64,000 bases of DNA from Euryodendron excelsum (taxonomy: Eukaryota; Streptophyta; Magnoliopsida; Ericales; Pentaphylacaceae), in NCBI GenBank assembly GCA_033060915.1, contig CM065397.1:15566501-15630500 (forward strand), given 5' to 3'. The first letter of the stretch is position 1, and each line of letters opens with the position of its first letter. A program made the position numbers and the translations under genes. Shown here one piece after another: positions 11,263 through 25,267 of this stretch. A model generated the notes under the pieces. The model ran no database searches. It was not told the origin of the DNA and saw only the letters and a program-made list of their open reading frames with translations.

Positions 11263-13013
11263 CTAACATTAAACCCATGCTATGCACGGTGATGCAAAAT
11301 ATATATATACTAAATTTAAAAGTTTTTATAAAAAGATAAGTTATGATTGTAGAGGTTTGGATCTTACACTAATTATATAATTTATGCTAAATTACAATTA
11401 TCAATATAGTCTTGAAATAAATTATAACAGTTTATTGTGAAAAAATCTCTAATTTGTAGTAAGAAACAAATATTTTAATGTGAACATTTACTAGGGGGCT
11501 ATATTAATTAAATATGTGAGTCACATATTTAGGTGATTTATTTATTAAGAACATTTAATAATGTATACACATATGTATATATATAGCTACTCAAAGCTGA
11601 AATTTTTACTTAAAAAGAATTCGTATTTTTAAGTGAGAAATACTTGATCTATCACCAAGTACATAATGTACTTAGTGAAATTTGATTTTTAAATTTATCT
11701 TAATGAAAAAACTTATCCTTAAATTATGAATTTAAAATTTTAAGTAATTAAAATTGTTACCATTAATAATACATTATGTGAGTGTAGTTATATCCAATAT
11801 TCCTTTTAGTTTAATGATCATATGTTAAGAATAATTACTTAAAATTTTAGCAAACACCAATTGAAAAAAAAAAAAAGACTCTGTAGACTCAGTTAACATA
11901 ATTTTTGTAGTCATTATACTTGCACAAATTATATTTGAATATTGTTCAAGCCACAATCAATGGAATTTTATTGTAAAATCAAGCATGCTACAAAATAATT
12001 ATATCATCGTTCATTCAAGTTCACAAAAAAACATACAATCATATTAGAACTTGAGACCAAATTTTTTTATTTTGAAGGATTATCATTTTTTAGGTAAAAT
12101 AATATCTTTTATAGTTAAAATGTTTACATCCAATTTAGCTTTATACAAATTCTAGAAAAAATATTATGATGTAAGGGTATCTAAAAGAGTGTTGGTGTAT
12201 TGATTGATGCATGAACTCTACAAAAATTGAAAGAATTAAAAATTAAAATGGAAATAAATTCTTACATTTTATTTGAAAAAAACTAAGATTAAATGAACAA
12301 ATAATTTCATCACAACTTTTTTATTTTGAATTGGCTCTATTAATTTTATTTTAATTCAAAAGAATGATTTTTTATTTTTATTTTTATTTTTATTTTCTTG
12401 TAAATGTTTTTTAGTGTGAGACAATAAAAAAAATGCTAATAATTTTATTAGATGTTTCAATTTTATTTTATAAATTTATGTATAATTAAAGATTTTTTAG
12501 AAGGAGCATATTAAAGAAATTTTGGAAATATTATCACATCCATTAACGGTTAAAACTTATAAAATTATGAAGAAATAAGAAAAATTAGATAGCACCAATA
12601 ATATTATGACAAATATATTTTGCATATGACAAAGTATTAATAATTTTACAATACATGTCTTTTTCTATTTTAGAAATTTACAATCTAATTTATGATTAAT
12701 AAAGATTATTTAGAAGAAGCATATTTAAAGGAAATTTAAAAATGTTATCATAACTATCAATGGATAACATTTATGAAGTTTATAACAAAAAATAAATAAA
12801 AATAAAAATTAATATAAACCAATAGTAGTATGACACATGTTTTTAAACATGAAAAACACCAATAATATTATGACATATATATCTTGTATATGACAAACTA
12901 CTAATAATTTACAACATATGTTCTTTCTATTTTAAAATTTTAAAATCTAATGAAGATTCTTTAGAAGGAGCATAATTAAAGAAAATTTAAAAATGTTACA
13001 ATAACTATAAATG
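11263..13013. repeat. AT-rich region with about 230-250 bp tandem units
   Basis: No gene. From about 12485 to 13005 three diverged units recur, each with TTTAGAAG.AGCATA, TTAAAGAAA, AATGTTA.CATAACTAT and ACCAATAATATTATGACA-like words. The start (11268-11300) holds an imperfect hairpin, CCCATGCTATGCACGG, of a kind often seen at ends of plant repeats. The left end abuts copy A. Confidence 0.6.
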
Positions 13014-13162
13014 AGAGTTTCGCGTTTCTGTTAGATGTTTTAGGAAACAAGTTTTCCAAATGGAATGGAGTTTTTTGAAAAGTAGGGCGAAACTTTTATT
13101 GTCCTTAGCATTTAACCACATTTATTTGCTATCACTAAAAATCATATTGACTCAAGTGGAAA
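13014..13162. repeat. Duplicated block, copy 2, left half
   Basis: Matches 9443-9595. It is interrupted exactly after AAGTGGAAA by the 3' LTR of the large retrotransposon; the block resumes to the right of the other LTR at about 31655. Confidence 0.75.
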
Positions 13163-14915
13163 TGCTTGTCTTTCCTAACTATGGTACTAAAAATTATTTG
13201 TCTATGCCTAGACTATAAAAATTTAAACACTCAAGTGCAAGTGCGGTAAACTAGTAGTTAAAATAACCCGATAACGACAGGGTCGATTAACATGGAAATG
13301 AGTTCTAAATTATGTGAAATGTCATAATTGCAGATAGTAGATGCCAGAATTCACCTTAAGTAATTAGTTAGATACCAACTAAGTCATGCTAGACACAAAA
13401 ACGTCACAGAAGCATCACAAACGATTTAAGTTGGAACTTAAACCAACCGATTTGAATTTTACCTGTTACTGACGAGAGTTAAACAAAAGTTGCACAAATA
13501 GTATCTAAAAGAAAAATATGTTTTTTTTTTTGTTAAGATTTGATGGTTGTTAAATTAGATTGCAAAAAGAAATAAATTAAAAATAACCTTGAATCCAATT
13601 GATCCGATCACGAGACTTTCTTAGAGATAATCAACACAAGTATACCATCTGTCAATCGTTTGACCCCCTTGAGAGTCATAAACCAACAGATGGGAATATT
13701 CAATGATAATCAAATACTACAGTATAAGTATAATAAACATAATTAAAAGCCCATGTTTTCAAAGGTTCTAGCTAGATACGTATTAAATTATTATCGAAGA
13801 CCCTCATCGTCGATTTGCATATACTGACTGCTTTATCAAGGTAAAAGGTATTACAAACATAATTAAAAGTCCAAGTTTTTAAAAGAATCTAGATTTTAAT
13901 TACGAAGAATATAAAAACAAACTATTCTAGATTAAGATTAAAAGCCTTAGGTCCTTACCAGAGTTTAGATTATAAAAACATACCAAAAGAAGACCTGTAT
14001 AAATTATAGAAGCCTCTGAAGAGTGATAAGTAAACCAACATTTACTTTACTATACACTACTTCTATATTAAGTACGACACTCTATGTGTAAAAATATTTT
14101 AAGTTATCAAGTAAATCTAGAATAGAAAGACAATCCTTAATTAATCATCTCATTATCATCACGTGATTTTCACAATTGGTTTTAAAAATAAAACTAACTA
14201 CTCATGATAATAAAAAGACATAATTTGAAAGAAAATGACTTCATAAATAAAAGAATTTATTACAACAGAATACCAGTAAAGAAAATACTGAAATAGAAAA
14301 TTAACTGATTGAAAAGTACTAACAAATTAACTAAAATCTAGACAGAAAATAAATAACTGAATGTGGAGCTCGTTGGCTTTGAACTTCCTCGACGCTCGAC
14401 TCCCTTTCTGGCGTTCTTATGAAACTTTCAACATTATTCATCCTCTGGACTCTTTAATTTATAAGCATTGCAAGTGACTTTTATCATTGTTTTGTTTTCT
14501 TTTTTTTATTCATTCAATTCAATAATTCAATATACTTTGTCGACAATGGCCACCTTTGGCCATCCATTTTTGTTTCTTTGCTTTCCACTTATTATTCTAC
14601 CTTTGCACACCTACACACACATATAATATAATATACTATACATATATATATATACATATAGATATAATACATACACACACATATAAAATATAAATAATAT
14701 CATCCACATATATATACATATATATATATATATTCTCAGTATTCATTATGACCCGTGTGCATGCTTGCTGCATTTTGTTCAATTTTAGCTGTGAATTTAC
14801 AGAAGACACGAAAAAAATAAAAATACCAAAATTATATTAAAATGATAAATAATGTATAAATAATTCCTATCAATAACTAACAATTAGGGACTCTAATTGT
14901 ACTTTTTAAGGTACG
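13163..14915 (-). repeat. 3' LTR of the large gypsy element
   Basis: 1753 bp, alignable from end to end with 29744-31644. On the plus strand it starts TGCTTGTCTTTCC and ends at GGTACG (the terminal CA/TG is mutated). It holds (CA)n/(TA)n microsatellites. Relative to the 5' LTR it lacks about 70 bp of a tandem unit. Element sense is minus. Confidence 0.88.
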
Positions 14916-14931
14916 ATTACACCTCCCAACT
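14916..14931 (-). other. Polypurine tract next to the 3' LTR
   Basis: Read on the minus strand, TTGGGAGGTGTAAT precedes the LTR directly, as expected of the plus-strand primer site of an LTR element. The nested element has the related TTAGGAGGTATGAT at the same place (20445-20460). Confidence 0.7.
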
Positions 14932-17070
14932 AAACTTTTACTAGTCTCCAGCAAAACAATAAACACACTTAAAAACATAGGTTCTACTTTCGTAGGGATC
15001 ACGAATGCATTTAGTATATGCACCAAACTTTTAAACCCCTAGGTTACCTTTAATGAACGAGTGGTGTCTATTGAGGGTTTCTAATAATGGTATCTACAAA
15101 TATCAAAATGTAGCCTGCAAGTGAGGATAATGAGAAAAATTATTGCATGTCTCAAAACACATGCATATTCTGTATATTTTACTCGTTAATACATAAGCAA
15201 GATAATGTCTTCAAACAATACAAGAGAGTTTTTTGTGCATATGTGATCATTATATGATAAGAAAAGTATTACAATATTAAAACACAAATACATCCTTTAA
15301 GCTTTGATTCAATCTCACTAGATATTCTCTCAAAAAGAAAGAATATAGGCATCTCATACTGGTTGTCATTGTAAAAGAGTAACTGTAAAATAAAATTAAA
15401 AGAGATAATCATAAAGAAAATAACGTGAATATATAAAATAAGAGACAACCTGACATAACTTCATGAAAGAATACTCAATGCTAAAATCACGTAAACAATT
15501 GATAAGTGAATTCTATGAGAAGTAAATAAACAAGCCATGTACACATCAAATTCTTAAGAACTTTGTTCAAGTTTTAACTTGGCCATGAGGTTTGGCCATG
15601 AGGTTTAAGGTAGGGAAAAAGAAAGGATACAAGAGCTTAAAACATGTGTGATCAAGGCATAAATTGATCAATGAATACATATCTTCAATTTTCCAATTTG
15701 ATTTAATATTTTGTTCAATAGCCAACCTCGTCTTTTACTTCCCTTTTTTCTTTATTTTTTTTCTTTCCTTCGTGGCTAATTTTTTTTTTTTTTTTTCATA
15801 TTGCAAATAGATCACTCACTTTCTCAATTCAACTTGCACAAATGAAGATACTTGTGTTTTTTTATTTAGGAATGAAATTTTAGTAATGATTTAGGTAGCA
15901 AGAAACAAAGAAATAGGCTTAAAAATTGTTCTAAGGGAATTATGTCAACAAAGAAATTTGTGGCTCAAAAGATCAAAGATGGTCTCGATTTATTTTTTAA
16001 AGTGCACAATAGCTCAATGTTATAAGAATTCAACATATTCAATTACCATAGTAATTCAAACAATTGAGTTAAATACAAATATAATAGAGCTATTTAAAAA
16101 GTGATGTAAAAAAAATTCATCAAGAGTAAATGTAACTACTCTGAAGGCGTGATTGACTTTAAAGCTCACTTAATGAAAAATCTCCACTTTTGTACTAATG
16201 AAACTATATAATATATAAAAATAATAAACTTAACATGATATTATATATGTGATGTAAAATAATCTCTTTCTATGTGTTAAGATAAAATCTTACAATTGTA
16301 TTAAAAAGACAAGACAAAACAAAAATTATGTTAATGCAAATGAAAATAGATTTCAACAAATTCTCAAAATTCATATTTGCATTTCACATAAAACTGTAAA
16401 AAATTATAAAAGACATGCAAACCTTCTTTGTAGATCTTAAGTATATTCAAATTGTGCGCTTTTAGGTCTTGCGCATGTTTTTGTTTTTTTTTATTTTTAA
16501 AATACAAAACATCTATAAAATAAATGTTAGTCATATTTACAAATAAAGATAAACACGCAAATAAAACACTCAAACATAACACAACTTAAGAAGAATAATT
16601 ATTCCAAAGTCGAATCAAACTTTTGACATTGAAATCAGGATAGTCCATCGTTTTGGTGATTCCAAAGTGTCTCAATGCCTCAGCATTTACTCGCTCTTTG
16701 ATAATATCTAGGTAAACTATTTAATTCTTTGATATTAGTCAGTTACTCCCTCTGTAATTTTTATCCACACACGTGTGTCTAGCACAACGGTAACACCTAT
16801 TTAATTTTTTTTTCTCTTCTCTTACAGGTCAAAGTACTGTGATCAATAAGAGGTTGATATTGTTCCACTTGGAGCTCAACTCTCCTCACCATCTTTGCAT
16901 GGAGAATTATCTCGTCCTTGATACCAAATAGAAATATCCAGAAGATGCAACATGCAAATGTAAGCACTTAACCATTTATATGAGAAGATATAACATTATC
17001 CAGTTCTTTAATGTCTACTGGTCACAAAGACAAAACAATAATAATACAAATATTAGAAAACGAATGTGTC

Positions 17071-17103
<33 letters not shown>

Positions 17104-17442
17104 ACACCTCAAAAAAACTAGAGAATTGTCACGGCTCAAGGCATATAAGGAAACAAAGGGTGGGAAGGAACAAACATAGGTAGGGAACAAAGTAGTCCCC
17201 CCAAACTACAGAGAAACTAACTACCAAATTATATAAACTATCCTAACTATACAAATGACGGGGTGTTACTTCTACTCAAGCCATGGTGGATCCATGAGAT
17301 CCACACTTTCAACTAGACTAACAAAGTTCTCAAGGTAGGGCTTTAGACGATATCTATTGACTTTGAAGATATTTCCATTACTAGGATCCTTAATTTGTAT
17401 TGCCCCGTGTGGTCACACATCCCTTACTAGATAAAGTCCAGA
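14932..17442. other. 3' internal region of the gypsy element, no gene retained
   Basis: Lies between integrase and the 3' LTR, where Athila elements may carry an extra ORF. I see no coding remnant with family features. It includes a 30-base C run (17072-17101). The first part (about 14930-15600) resembles 20445-20917 plus 22396-22700 of the nested element, so both elements share this non-coding module. Confidence 0.65.
17072..17101. repeat. Poly-C run, 30 bases
   Basis: Uninterrupted C run in the 3' internal region of the gypsy element. Confidence 0.9.
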
Positions 17443-20005
17443 TCATTTACTCTTCAACTTACCTGAAAACAAGTATAATCGGGTATTATAGATAAAAACT
17501 TTCTGACCAATGAAAAAGGATTTACGCACAATGCGTTGGTCATGGAATGTTTTCATCTTGGCCTTAGAGATTTTTACATTCTTATAGGCATTATTTCGAA
17601 GTTCCTGAAGTTCATTGAGTTGTAGCTTTCTTACCATGCCTACCTTATCCAAGCTTTCATTAAATTGGCAAATTGCCCAATAGGCTCTGTGTTCAATTTT
17701 CACTAAAAAATGACACGACTTTCCATACGCAAGCCTATAAAGACAAGCACTTAAGACAGTTTCATATGTAGTTCGATAAGCCCAAAGTGTATCAACTAAT
17801 ATTAAGGATCTGTTCTTTCGGTTAGGATTGACAGTTTTCTCAAGAATGTGCTTAATCTCCATGTTAGCTAAGTCAACTTGGCTACTAGTTTGGGGATGAT
17901 AAGGTGTATTAACCTTATGAACAACCCCATACTTTCTCATTAACATTCCAACATGTCTATTGCAAAAATAGAAACCTCCATCACTAATGATTGCACGAGG
18001 CATACCAAAGCGTGAAAGGATATACTCTTTTAAGAACCGGACCATCACACAGTGATCATCAGTACGAGAGGCAATGGCCTCAACCCCTTTAGACACATAG
18101 TCTATAGACACAAGAATATAAAGGTAACCAAATGAACTAGGAAAGGGCCCCATGAAATTGATACCCTAACAATCAAATATCTCATGAATAAGAATGTGAG
18201 TAAGGGGCATCATATTTCTTCTAGACAGATTCCCTAGTTGTTGACATCTATCACAAGTTATACAAAATGTATAAACATCATGAAACATGGTAGGCCAATA
18301 TAAACTAGATTACAGAATCTTTACAACTATCTTTTTAGAACTAAAATGGTCACCACACATATAGGAGTGACAGAACTGCATAACAGAATGAAACTCATTG
18401 TCAAGAACACATTGACGAATTATTTGTTCAGGACAATACTTGAACAAGAATGGATCATCCCAGGAAAAATATCTCACATTTCTAAAGAATTTTCTTTTAT
18501 CCAAATAAGACCAATATGATGGAATTTTTTCGGTAGCTGAAATGTTAACAATGTTAGCAAATCACGGAGTAGTTGCGTGAGAAAAGGCTTGGATTTGAAA
18601 AAGATGCTCATTTGAAAAATGCTCATTAATAGGGAGAGTGTTTTTGGTGTCCCCATCAGTAAGGAGCCGTGACAAATGGTTAGCAACAACATTCTCTACC
18701 CTCTTTTTATCTTGAATTTTAATATAGAATTCTTGTAACAAAAGAATCCAACGGATGAGACGTGGTTTTGCATCAAACTTGATTAACAAATACTTCAGTG
18801 CAGAATGATCAGTATAGATGATGACTAATGACCCAACCAAGTATGATCGAAACTTACCTAATGCCAACCAAGTATGATAGAAACTTACCTAATGCAAACG
18901 CAACAACAAGGAGTCCTTTTTCAGTTGTGGTATAGTTTATTTGGGCTTCATTCAACATTTTTCTTGCAAAATATATCACATGAGGTTTCTTGTCCACTCT
19001 CTGCCCTAAACTGCTCCTACAACATAATTACTAGCATTGCACATTAACTCAAAGGGTAAATACCAATCAGGTGACTGAATGATTAGTGTAATTGTCAAAA
19101 GCCCTTTGAGCTTGTTGAAAGCTTCTTGGTAATCAGAATTCCATTCAAATGAAATGTTTTAAGACAATAAATGACACATTGGACGGGAGATAACACTAAA
19201 CCTCTTTATGAATCGCTGATAGAAACCAGCATGCGCAAGGAAAAAATGAATGTCTTTCACAGTTCTAGGGGTAAGTAGCTTTTGAATCAGTTTAACCTTG
19301 GGTTTATCTACCTTAATCCTTTTGCTAGACATAATGTGTCCAAGTATTATACCGTGTATCACCATGAAGTGTCACTTTTTTCAGTTTAGAACAAGGTTAC
19401 TCTCCTCACATCTCTCCAACACTTTCTTGAGGTGTACCAAATAACTTTCATAATTATCTTCATAGACCGAGAAATCATCCATGAAAACCTCCAAAAATCT
19501 CTCCATCATATCACTAAATATAGTAATCATATACTTCTGAAAGGTGACCGGTGCATTGCACAAGCCAAAGGACTTTCTTTTGTAAGCGTAAGTACCAAAA
19601 GGACATTTGAATGTTGTCTTATCTTGGTTTTCTAAGGCAATTTCAATTTGGTTGTAATCTGAGTAGCCATCCAAAAAACAGTAAAAGGCCCGTCTTGCCA
19701 CTCGTTCTAAGACTTGGTCTAACAATGGGAGTAGAAAGTGATCTTTTCTTGTAATAACATTTAGTCGACGGTAATTAATGCACATATGCCACCTTGCTTA
19801 AATCCCAGTAGGCACTAGTTCATTTTTCTCATTTTAAATTACCGTGACTCTAGATTTTTTTAGAACAACTTGGGTTGGACTAATCCACTTTGAATTAGAG
19901 ATGAGGTATATAATACCTGCATCGAGAAGTTTTAGTACTTCTCTTCCCACAACTTCTTTCACGTTAGGATTCAGGCACCTTTGTATTTGATGAACTGGTT
20001 TAGAG
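17443..20005 (-). pseudogene. RT - RNase H - integrase remnant of the gypsy element
   Basis: Minus-strand pieces in order: RT start (about 19834-20005, LNPNVKEVVGREVLKLLDAG), RT core (19381-19785, MCINYRRLNVITRKDHF, catalytic FMDDFSVY intact near 19455-19475), connection (19159-19365), RNase H C-terminal part (18562-18867, IYTDHSALKYLL and VENVVANHLSRL) and integrase core (17443-18153). In integrase the first two acidic residues are kept (SIDYVSK, IISDGG), but the glutamate expected in the GQAE-type motif reads Asp (SSQVDLANMEIK). Several frameshifts separate the pieces. The N-terminal edge of RT is cut off at the junction with the nested element. Confidence 0.9.
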
Positions 20006-20444
20006 TCCTGTTCACAGTCTGGACGGTTACTGTTCACAGTTTGGACGCACCGTCCAAACTGTCATTATTCACTATTTGGGCTAGCAAACTTCCAACTTGG
20101 TTTTGACCACCTTAAAGCTCGATTCAACCGATGCACATTAGAGAAAAAGTTGTAGCTCTTGAAGTCTTCTTTCCAATGATGTAAAAATCAGCTCAATTGG
20201 ATATCGGAGTAAAAAGTTATGCCAAAATATAGAGATAGCTAGGACTTCTCATTATCGATTTATTCATTTTGAACCCGCTTTGATCATTCTTGCGTCCTTT
20301 TTCCTTTATTAGCTTCTATAACCTAAAAAACACACAAAAAATATAATCAAACACATATCTAACTAAAATAAGAAAATTAACAATAATTTAAGTCTAACAA
20401 GGTGCGAATTAAAGGGCTATAATTACACTTTTATGGTGTAATCA
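20006..20444 (-). repeat. Truncated 3' LTR of the nested element
   Basis: Matches the last 440 bp of 25268-26932. It starts (minus strand) TGATTACACCATAAAAGTG at 20444 and breaks off within a cluster of GGACG/CCGTCC-type words against RT sequence of the host element. Confidence 0.82.
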
Positions 20445-20917
20445 TACCTCCTAACTTGCATTTTGCTAGTCCCTAGCAAAAACTATCAAAGATATTAGGG
20501 ATAATCTCCACTTTCGTAGGAGTATGGATGTATTTAGCTTATGCACCAAGCCTTTAAACCCCTAGGTTACCCTTAGTGAACAAGTGGTGTCTCGTGAGAG
20601 CTTTCAGTGATGATATTTAGAAACATACTTTTATGAATTGCAAATTAAGATAAGAATAAGGAATAAATGCATAATCCTACTCAAGTTAACATTAGATGTC
20701 ACTCCAAACTCCAACACTTACATTAATATGTAACAAGTCTTACAAAAGAGAGGTTCATGTTTGTAGGTAAAGAATCATACTAAACAATACAAATGAAACT
20801 CACTTATGCAAATCCATCCCTTTAAAGCTTTGATTCAATCCTCACAGGCATACACTCAAAATTAAAGACCCACGTGGTTCTCACAATAGTATGCTCAATA
20901 ATGGAGTAAATGTAAAG
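20445..20917. other. 3' internal region of the nested element, left of the solo LTR
   Basis: Begins with the purine tract (minus strand). The next 400 bp resemble 14930-15400 of the host element, including CTTTCGTAGG and AAACCCCTAGGTTACC. No coding potential. Continues at 22396. Confidence 0.6.
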
Positions 20918-22395
20918 TGATTGTACTCTAAAAAAGTATAATTAGAGTTCCTAATTGTAAGCTATTAGTAGGAATTATTTACACATTATTTATCATTTTA
21001 ATATAATTTTGGTATTTCCTTATGTTTTTCGTGTCTTCTATAAATTCACAATTAAAATTGAATTAAATGAAGCAGGCATGCATACGGATTATAATAAATA
21101 CTGAAAATATATATAGATATATGTAGGTGATATTATTGTGTGCATGTATTATATGTATATGCATGTGTATATGTATAGTAAATATAATATTATAAGTATA
21201 ATATATATATATATATATTTGTGTGTGTGTGCAAGTGAAAGCAAAAAAAGAAAAAAAATAAAAACAAAGAAATATGTTGCCGAAAATCAAATGGAGTGAA
21301 TTGAATGAAATGCAAGTGGATGCATTATGGAATGCAAGTGGATGTATTATAAAATGAATTATGGAATGCAAGTGAATGTATTATGAAATGCATTATGGAA
21401 TGCAAGTTGATGCATGATGCCTATAAAAAGCTTCACTTGACAAAAGGAAAAAAAGAAAGAGTTTTTGATAGGGAGTTGGAGAGAAAGCTCTTTCTTTCTC
21501 TTTCATTTAGTCAGTTAATTGTTAATAGTTGGTTAGCCAGTTAAAATTTTCTTTTGTTATTCTGTTGTAATAAATTCTTTTATTTATGAAGTTATTTTTT
21601 TCACGTCGAGTATTTTCAATACTATGAGTAGCTAGTTTAATTTTTGGAGCCAATTGTGAAGATCATCTGAAAATCTTGGAATATCAATGGAGGTAATTGA
21701 GTTTTCATTATTTATATTTAAAATCTTTTAATTCTTGGTAATTAAATTCTAGATCTTTGAGAAAACTTAAATTCTTGACTAAGTTTGGTAATTTCTATGT
21801 ACAAATCTTACTTTGGTATAGTTGTTGCACAAATTGATGGTATGAATTTATGGCTTTAATTTTATTGTTCTAGATTTAATTATTGTAGAATTTTTGTTCT
21901 AAAAGCTAAATCTTCCGAATCAAAGGCTCAAGATGAAGCCAATGATTTGAGTTATAAACCTCCGTTGAAATTTTAGGTGAATCAAGTGATCGAATCAATT
22001 GAATCCAAGACCATTTTATTAAATTCTATTTAAAGTTTAGTTCCATAATCATCAAATCTTCCAAAGCAAAATATTTTTCTTTTAGTTACTATTTTTCTGC
22101 ACCAACTGTCTAGATTTCAGCGGTACTATTCTTAGTGGAATTCAAACAGGTTGGCTTAGGTTCCAACTGAAATCATTGCAATACTACGGTATTTAGCACG
22201 GCTTAATCGGTATCTAATCTTTTACCATGGATGAATTAATATTTTACTGTGGGTAAAATTTTCTTTTGAATTTTCATCTCCAATTTTACATGATTTGTTG
22301 ACCGTTCCCTGTGGATTCGATATCGGCTTATCAAGTTATTACTGCATCACAACCGCACACTGGCAGATTTTAATCACATTATTTACAAGTGACCA
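20918..22395 (+). mobile_element. Solo LTR (1478 bp), opposite orientation
   Basis: Related to the LTRs of the large gypsy element but on the plus strand. It begins TGATTGTACTC and ends TGACCA, flanked by a perfect 5 bp duplication TAAAG (20913-20917 and 22396-22400). The nested element's sequence resumes after it in register with the homologous host-element region (about 15360-15480), which confirms an insertion. Internal words shared with the other LTRs include AAGCTATTAGTA and GCAGGCATGCATACGG. Alternative boundaries with AGTGA as the duplication (20916-20920 and 22388-22392) are possible but would not give TG...CA ends. Confidence 0.88.
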
Positions 22396-24454
22396 TAAAG
22401 AGATAAATCAAGTAAACATACCAACTACAAAAATTGAAAAAATAGAAATGTATCGACTTTAGCATAGCTCCATGAAAGAATGTTCATAGTCAAGCATTGA
22501 TTCAAAGAAATTGACAAGATATAGCTTATACTCTATTGAAAACTTCAATCAATCACAACTCGGATCAACTAAGCCATGTAAAGGTAAAGAGGGCAATGTA
22601 GAAGAGGTGAAATGTAAGGATAAAGAGAGGGAGCAAATGGTCATATTATGTGTGATCAAGGAATGAAATTATGAATGCACGACAACTACAACTCTCCTTT
22701 TTCAATATTTAAGACACTTTCCTCCACTTCTTGCTCTTCTCTTAAAATATTTTCAACTTTTGAACTCCTCTTTCATTATTTTTTTTTCTTACTTTTTCTT
22801 TTGTTTTCATCTTTTTATCATCCCCTTTAGATTCAACAACTACTTTTCATATTTCAATATGCACTTTTGCGTTAAATTTTCCAAATCAATCTCTTATTTT
22901 TTTTTTTCTTCTTTTCATGCTTTAGCAATACAAAAACACTTTTTTCTCACATAGGCGTCCCTTTACATTACAAGAGAGGAAATCACTTTGCACTTTTTAA
23001 TAAAAGTAAAAGATCAACAAGGGTCAAGAGAAATGCATGGTACGGTAACGGAAAACTCATGGCTATGAAGAAGAATAGGGCATAGAATCATATCTAAAGT
23101 TGTACAATCGAAGCATTTCATAGAGTAAAAGTGTCAATATCAAAATCAAAACTTAACTCATAAACCAAATACAAGCATAATAAAGCTACTGAATTAAATG
23201 AGGGTGAAGAAATTGTCATTGAGTAAATGTAAATACTCCAAAATGCGATAAATGCACTAAAGCTCACAAGGTAGTAATCTCCACTAATGTAAGGATAGAA
23301 ATGCAAAGATTAGTAACAAATTATGTTGTAAAGCATGATTGTGCAAAATGATATAATCCTCTTTACAAATGTATGAATTAAGCAATTCTCATAACATGTT
23401 GGGTGTGAGAAGTGATTCAACATCATCTTGAGTAAAGATACATGCAAGAATTCCTATCTTCTAATCTCAAGTGGAACTTTTACAAGAATTCCTATCCTTT
23501 TTTTAATTAATTTTTTTGTAGGGAGCAAAACAAATAAACAAAAACAAAGAATAAAGGCAAAGCCTCTACCCACCTCTAACTTAAAAAGATGCTGTCCTCA
23601 ATGTTTGAGAATAAATCATGGAATGCAATTAAATAGTGAGAAAAGAGAAAATATGGTGCCTAGTGCTACCCCAACTTATAATGAGAAAACAAATTAAGAA
23701 AACAAAGAAACAAAACAAGTACTCCTACTTCTATACAAATTGGAGAGAGAAAGAGTCACCTAATGCCACAAAGTGAGAATTTACCATTATCCACACCCCC
23801 AAACTAGAGACTTTTAAAAAGTTCATGCAAATATGAGAATATATAATGGCGACCTCTTTGATGAACTCAATGATATAGCATTGAAGCATATAAGGGTAAT
23901 AAGGGTCATGAAATATAGAAAATGCAAAATGATCATACATAAAGGTGCCAATGATGCTCATGCTATGAAGTGATTGATCCTCCCCTTCTTTTAGTTGGTC
24001 GACTATGGGAATGATGTTTGATTCTACTGTTGGGACATCGAGCTCTAAAGGCTCCGGTAGAAGAGGACTAGGCGCTAGTGACGTAAAAGTAGGGATCTCA
24101 TGATCCTAAACACGGTAAGGATGACCTCTAAACCATCAACATCCTTATTGATATGCACATTGCCAACATCTAATAAATCAACATCATCATTAAGGGTAAT
24201 CTCAGTACTATCCTTTTCTTCTTGTTTGGAGTCCTCTATTTTGGAATTCTCTCTCTAAAATTCTTCATGCCGATATTCATTTTCAAAAATTTCCTCACTT
24301 ACCTTAAGAATGTCTTCTTAGACGCAAAGTATTAAGGAAGGATGGTTTGGTTAATGATGTCCTCAGTCCTAAGATTAGTGATGGGATGAATTTGTTCAAT
24401 TGGAAGGACTTATTCTTGGTTAGGGTAAAAATCAAAGTGATTTTCATTAAAGCT
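22396..24454. other. Internal non-coding region of the nested element
   Basis: AT-rich. Short open frames on both strands show no family features and many stops. Similar in places to the host element's 3' internal region. I see nothing further in it. Confidence 0.55.
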
Positions 24455-24837
24455 CTATTGGGGTGGAGGTGGATATTCTAAGTGCTCATGGTGGTAATAA
24501 ATTCGCAATGCTTCACAAAAATAGTCAAAGGGGTTTTTGTAGGTTTGAAGAAAGTCTTGATAATGCTTTGAAAACGCTCCCTCATGTTCCCTACCAATGT
24601 TAAATTGATTACACTCCCCAAGATTGGGAGGTAGTCGTGGAGGCTCCCTTTGGCCATTGGCTCTAAGGCATTTCGTAAGAGACATGTTGGATAGTTCTTG
24701 TGCTCTAAGCTCATTAGCTTGAATGTAGTCTCCAAGAGACCTACATGAAAGTGTTTCTACACCGCCATTCTCATGAATGCTCCTATTACCACCATTCTCA
24801 ACCCGTTGGGAAGGTTATGCCATCGTGTCTATGCCAA
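24455..24837 (-). pseudogene. gag-like N-terminal remnant of the nested element
   Basis: Just inside the PBS, the minus strand encodes, across two frames, text such as ETLSCRSLGDYIQANELRAQ and SLTKCLRANGQREPPRLPPN. Position right after the 5' LTR/PBS fits the N-terminus of a gag polyprotein of the gypsy type, but no capsid or zinc knuckle motif is retained. Frameshifted and dead. Confidence 0.5.
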
Positions 24838-25240
24838 TGTGGTGAGATGGTAATATAAGATAGATACAATACACAAACAAATGTTTCATAATTTGCCATC
24901 CAAACCTCTAATCTTTGCAAAATAAATTCCACCAATTTAAATAATTTTAATCTAACCTAACCTCCAATCTTCACAAGATATATACCACCAATTTGTAATT
25001 AAACACAATCCCTAATTCTCCACTAGCAATCCTTCAATCAAATTATTAAAACAAAACAAAATAAACCTAAAATAAAGAGAAAAAGAAAGAAACAAAATCT
25101 ATCATGGTATCACACACAAAAAAATGGAACGAAGTTACTAATAGCTTAAGCCAAAGATTTCTCCGTCGTCGTAGATTGATGAAGATCCAATCTACCAATT
25201 GCTCTTCAATCCAAAGTTTGTTAGTGCTTGCCTCGTGCCT
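24838..25240. other. 5' leader of the nested element
   Basis: A/T-rich leader between the PBS and the gag-like remnant (minus strand). No gene. Confidence 0.5.
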
Positions 25241-25242
25241 TT

Positions 25243-25261
25243 AGTCTTGGCAACAGCGCCA
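25243..25261 (-). other. Primer binding site of the nested element (tRNA-Asp-like)
   Basis: Read on the minus strand, TGGCGCTGTTGCCAAGA follows the LTR end by about six bases. It resembles the complement of the 3' end of plant tRNA-Asp (TGGCGCCGTTGCCGGGGA), the usual primer of Athila/Tat elements. Confidence 0.75.
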
Positions 25262-25267
25262 AAAACT

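Noticed and set aside
21063..21371. Minus-strand 102-residue hydrophobic frame
   Set aside because: It is antisense to the solo LTR and is composed of microsatellite-derived residues.
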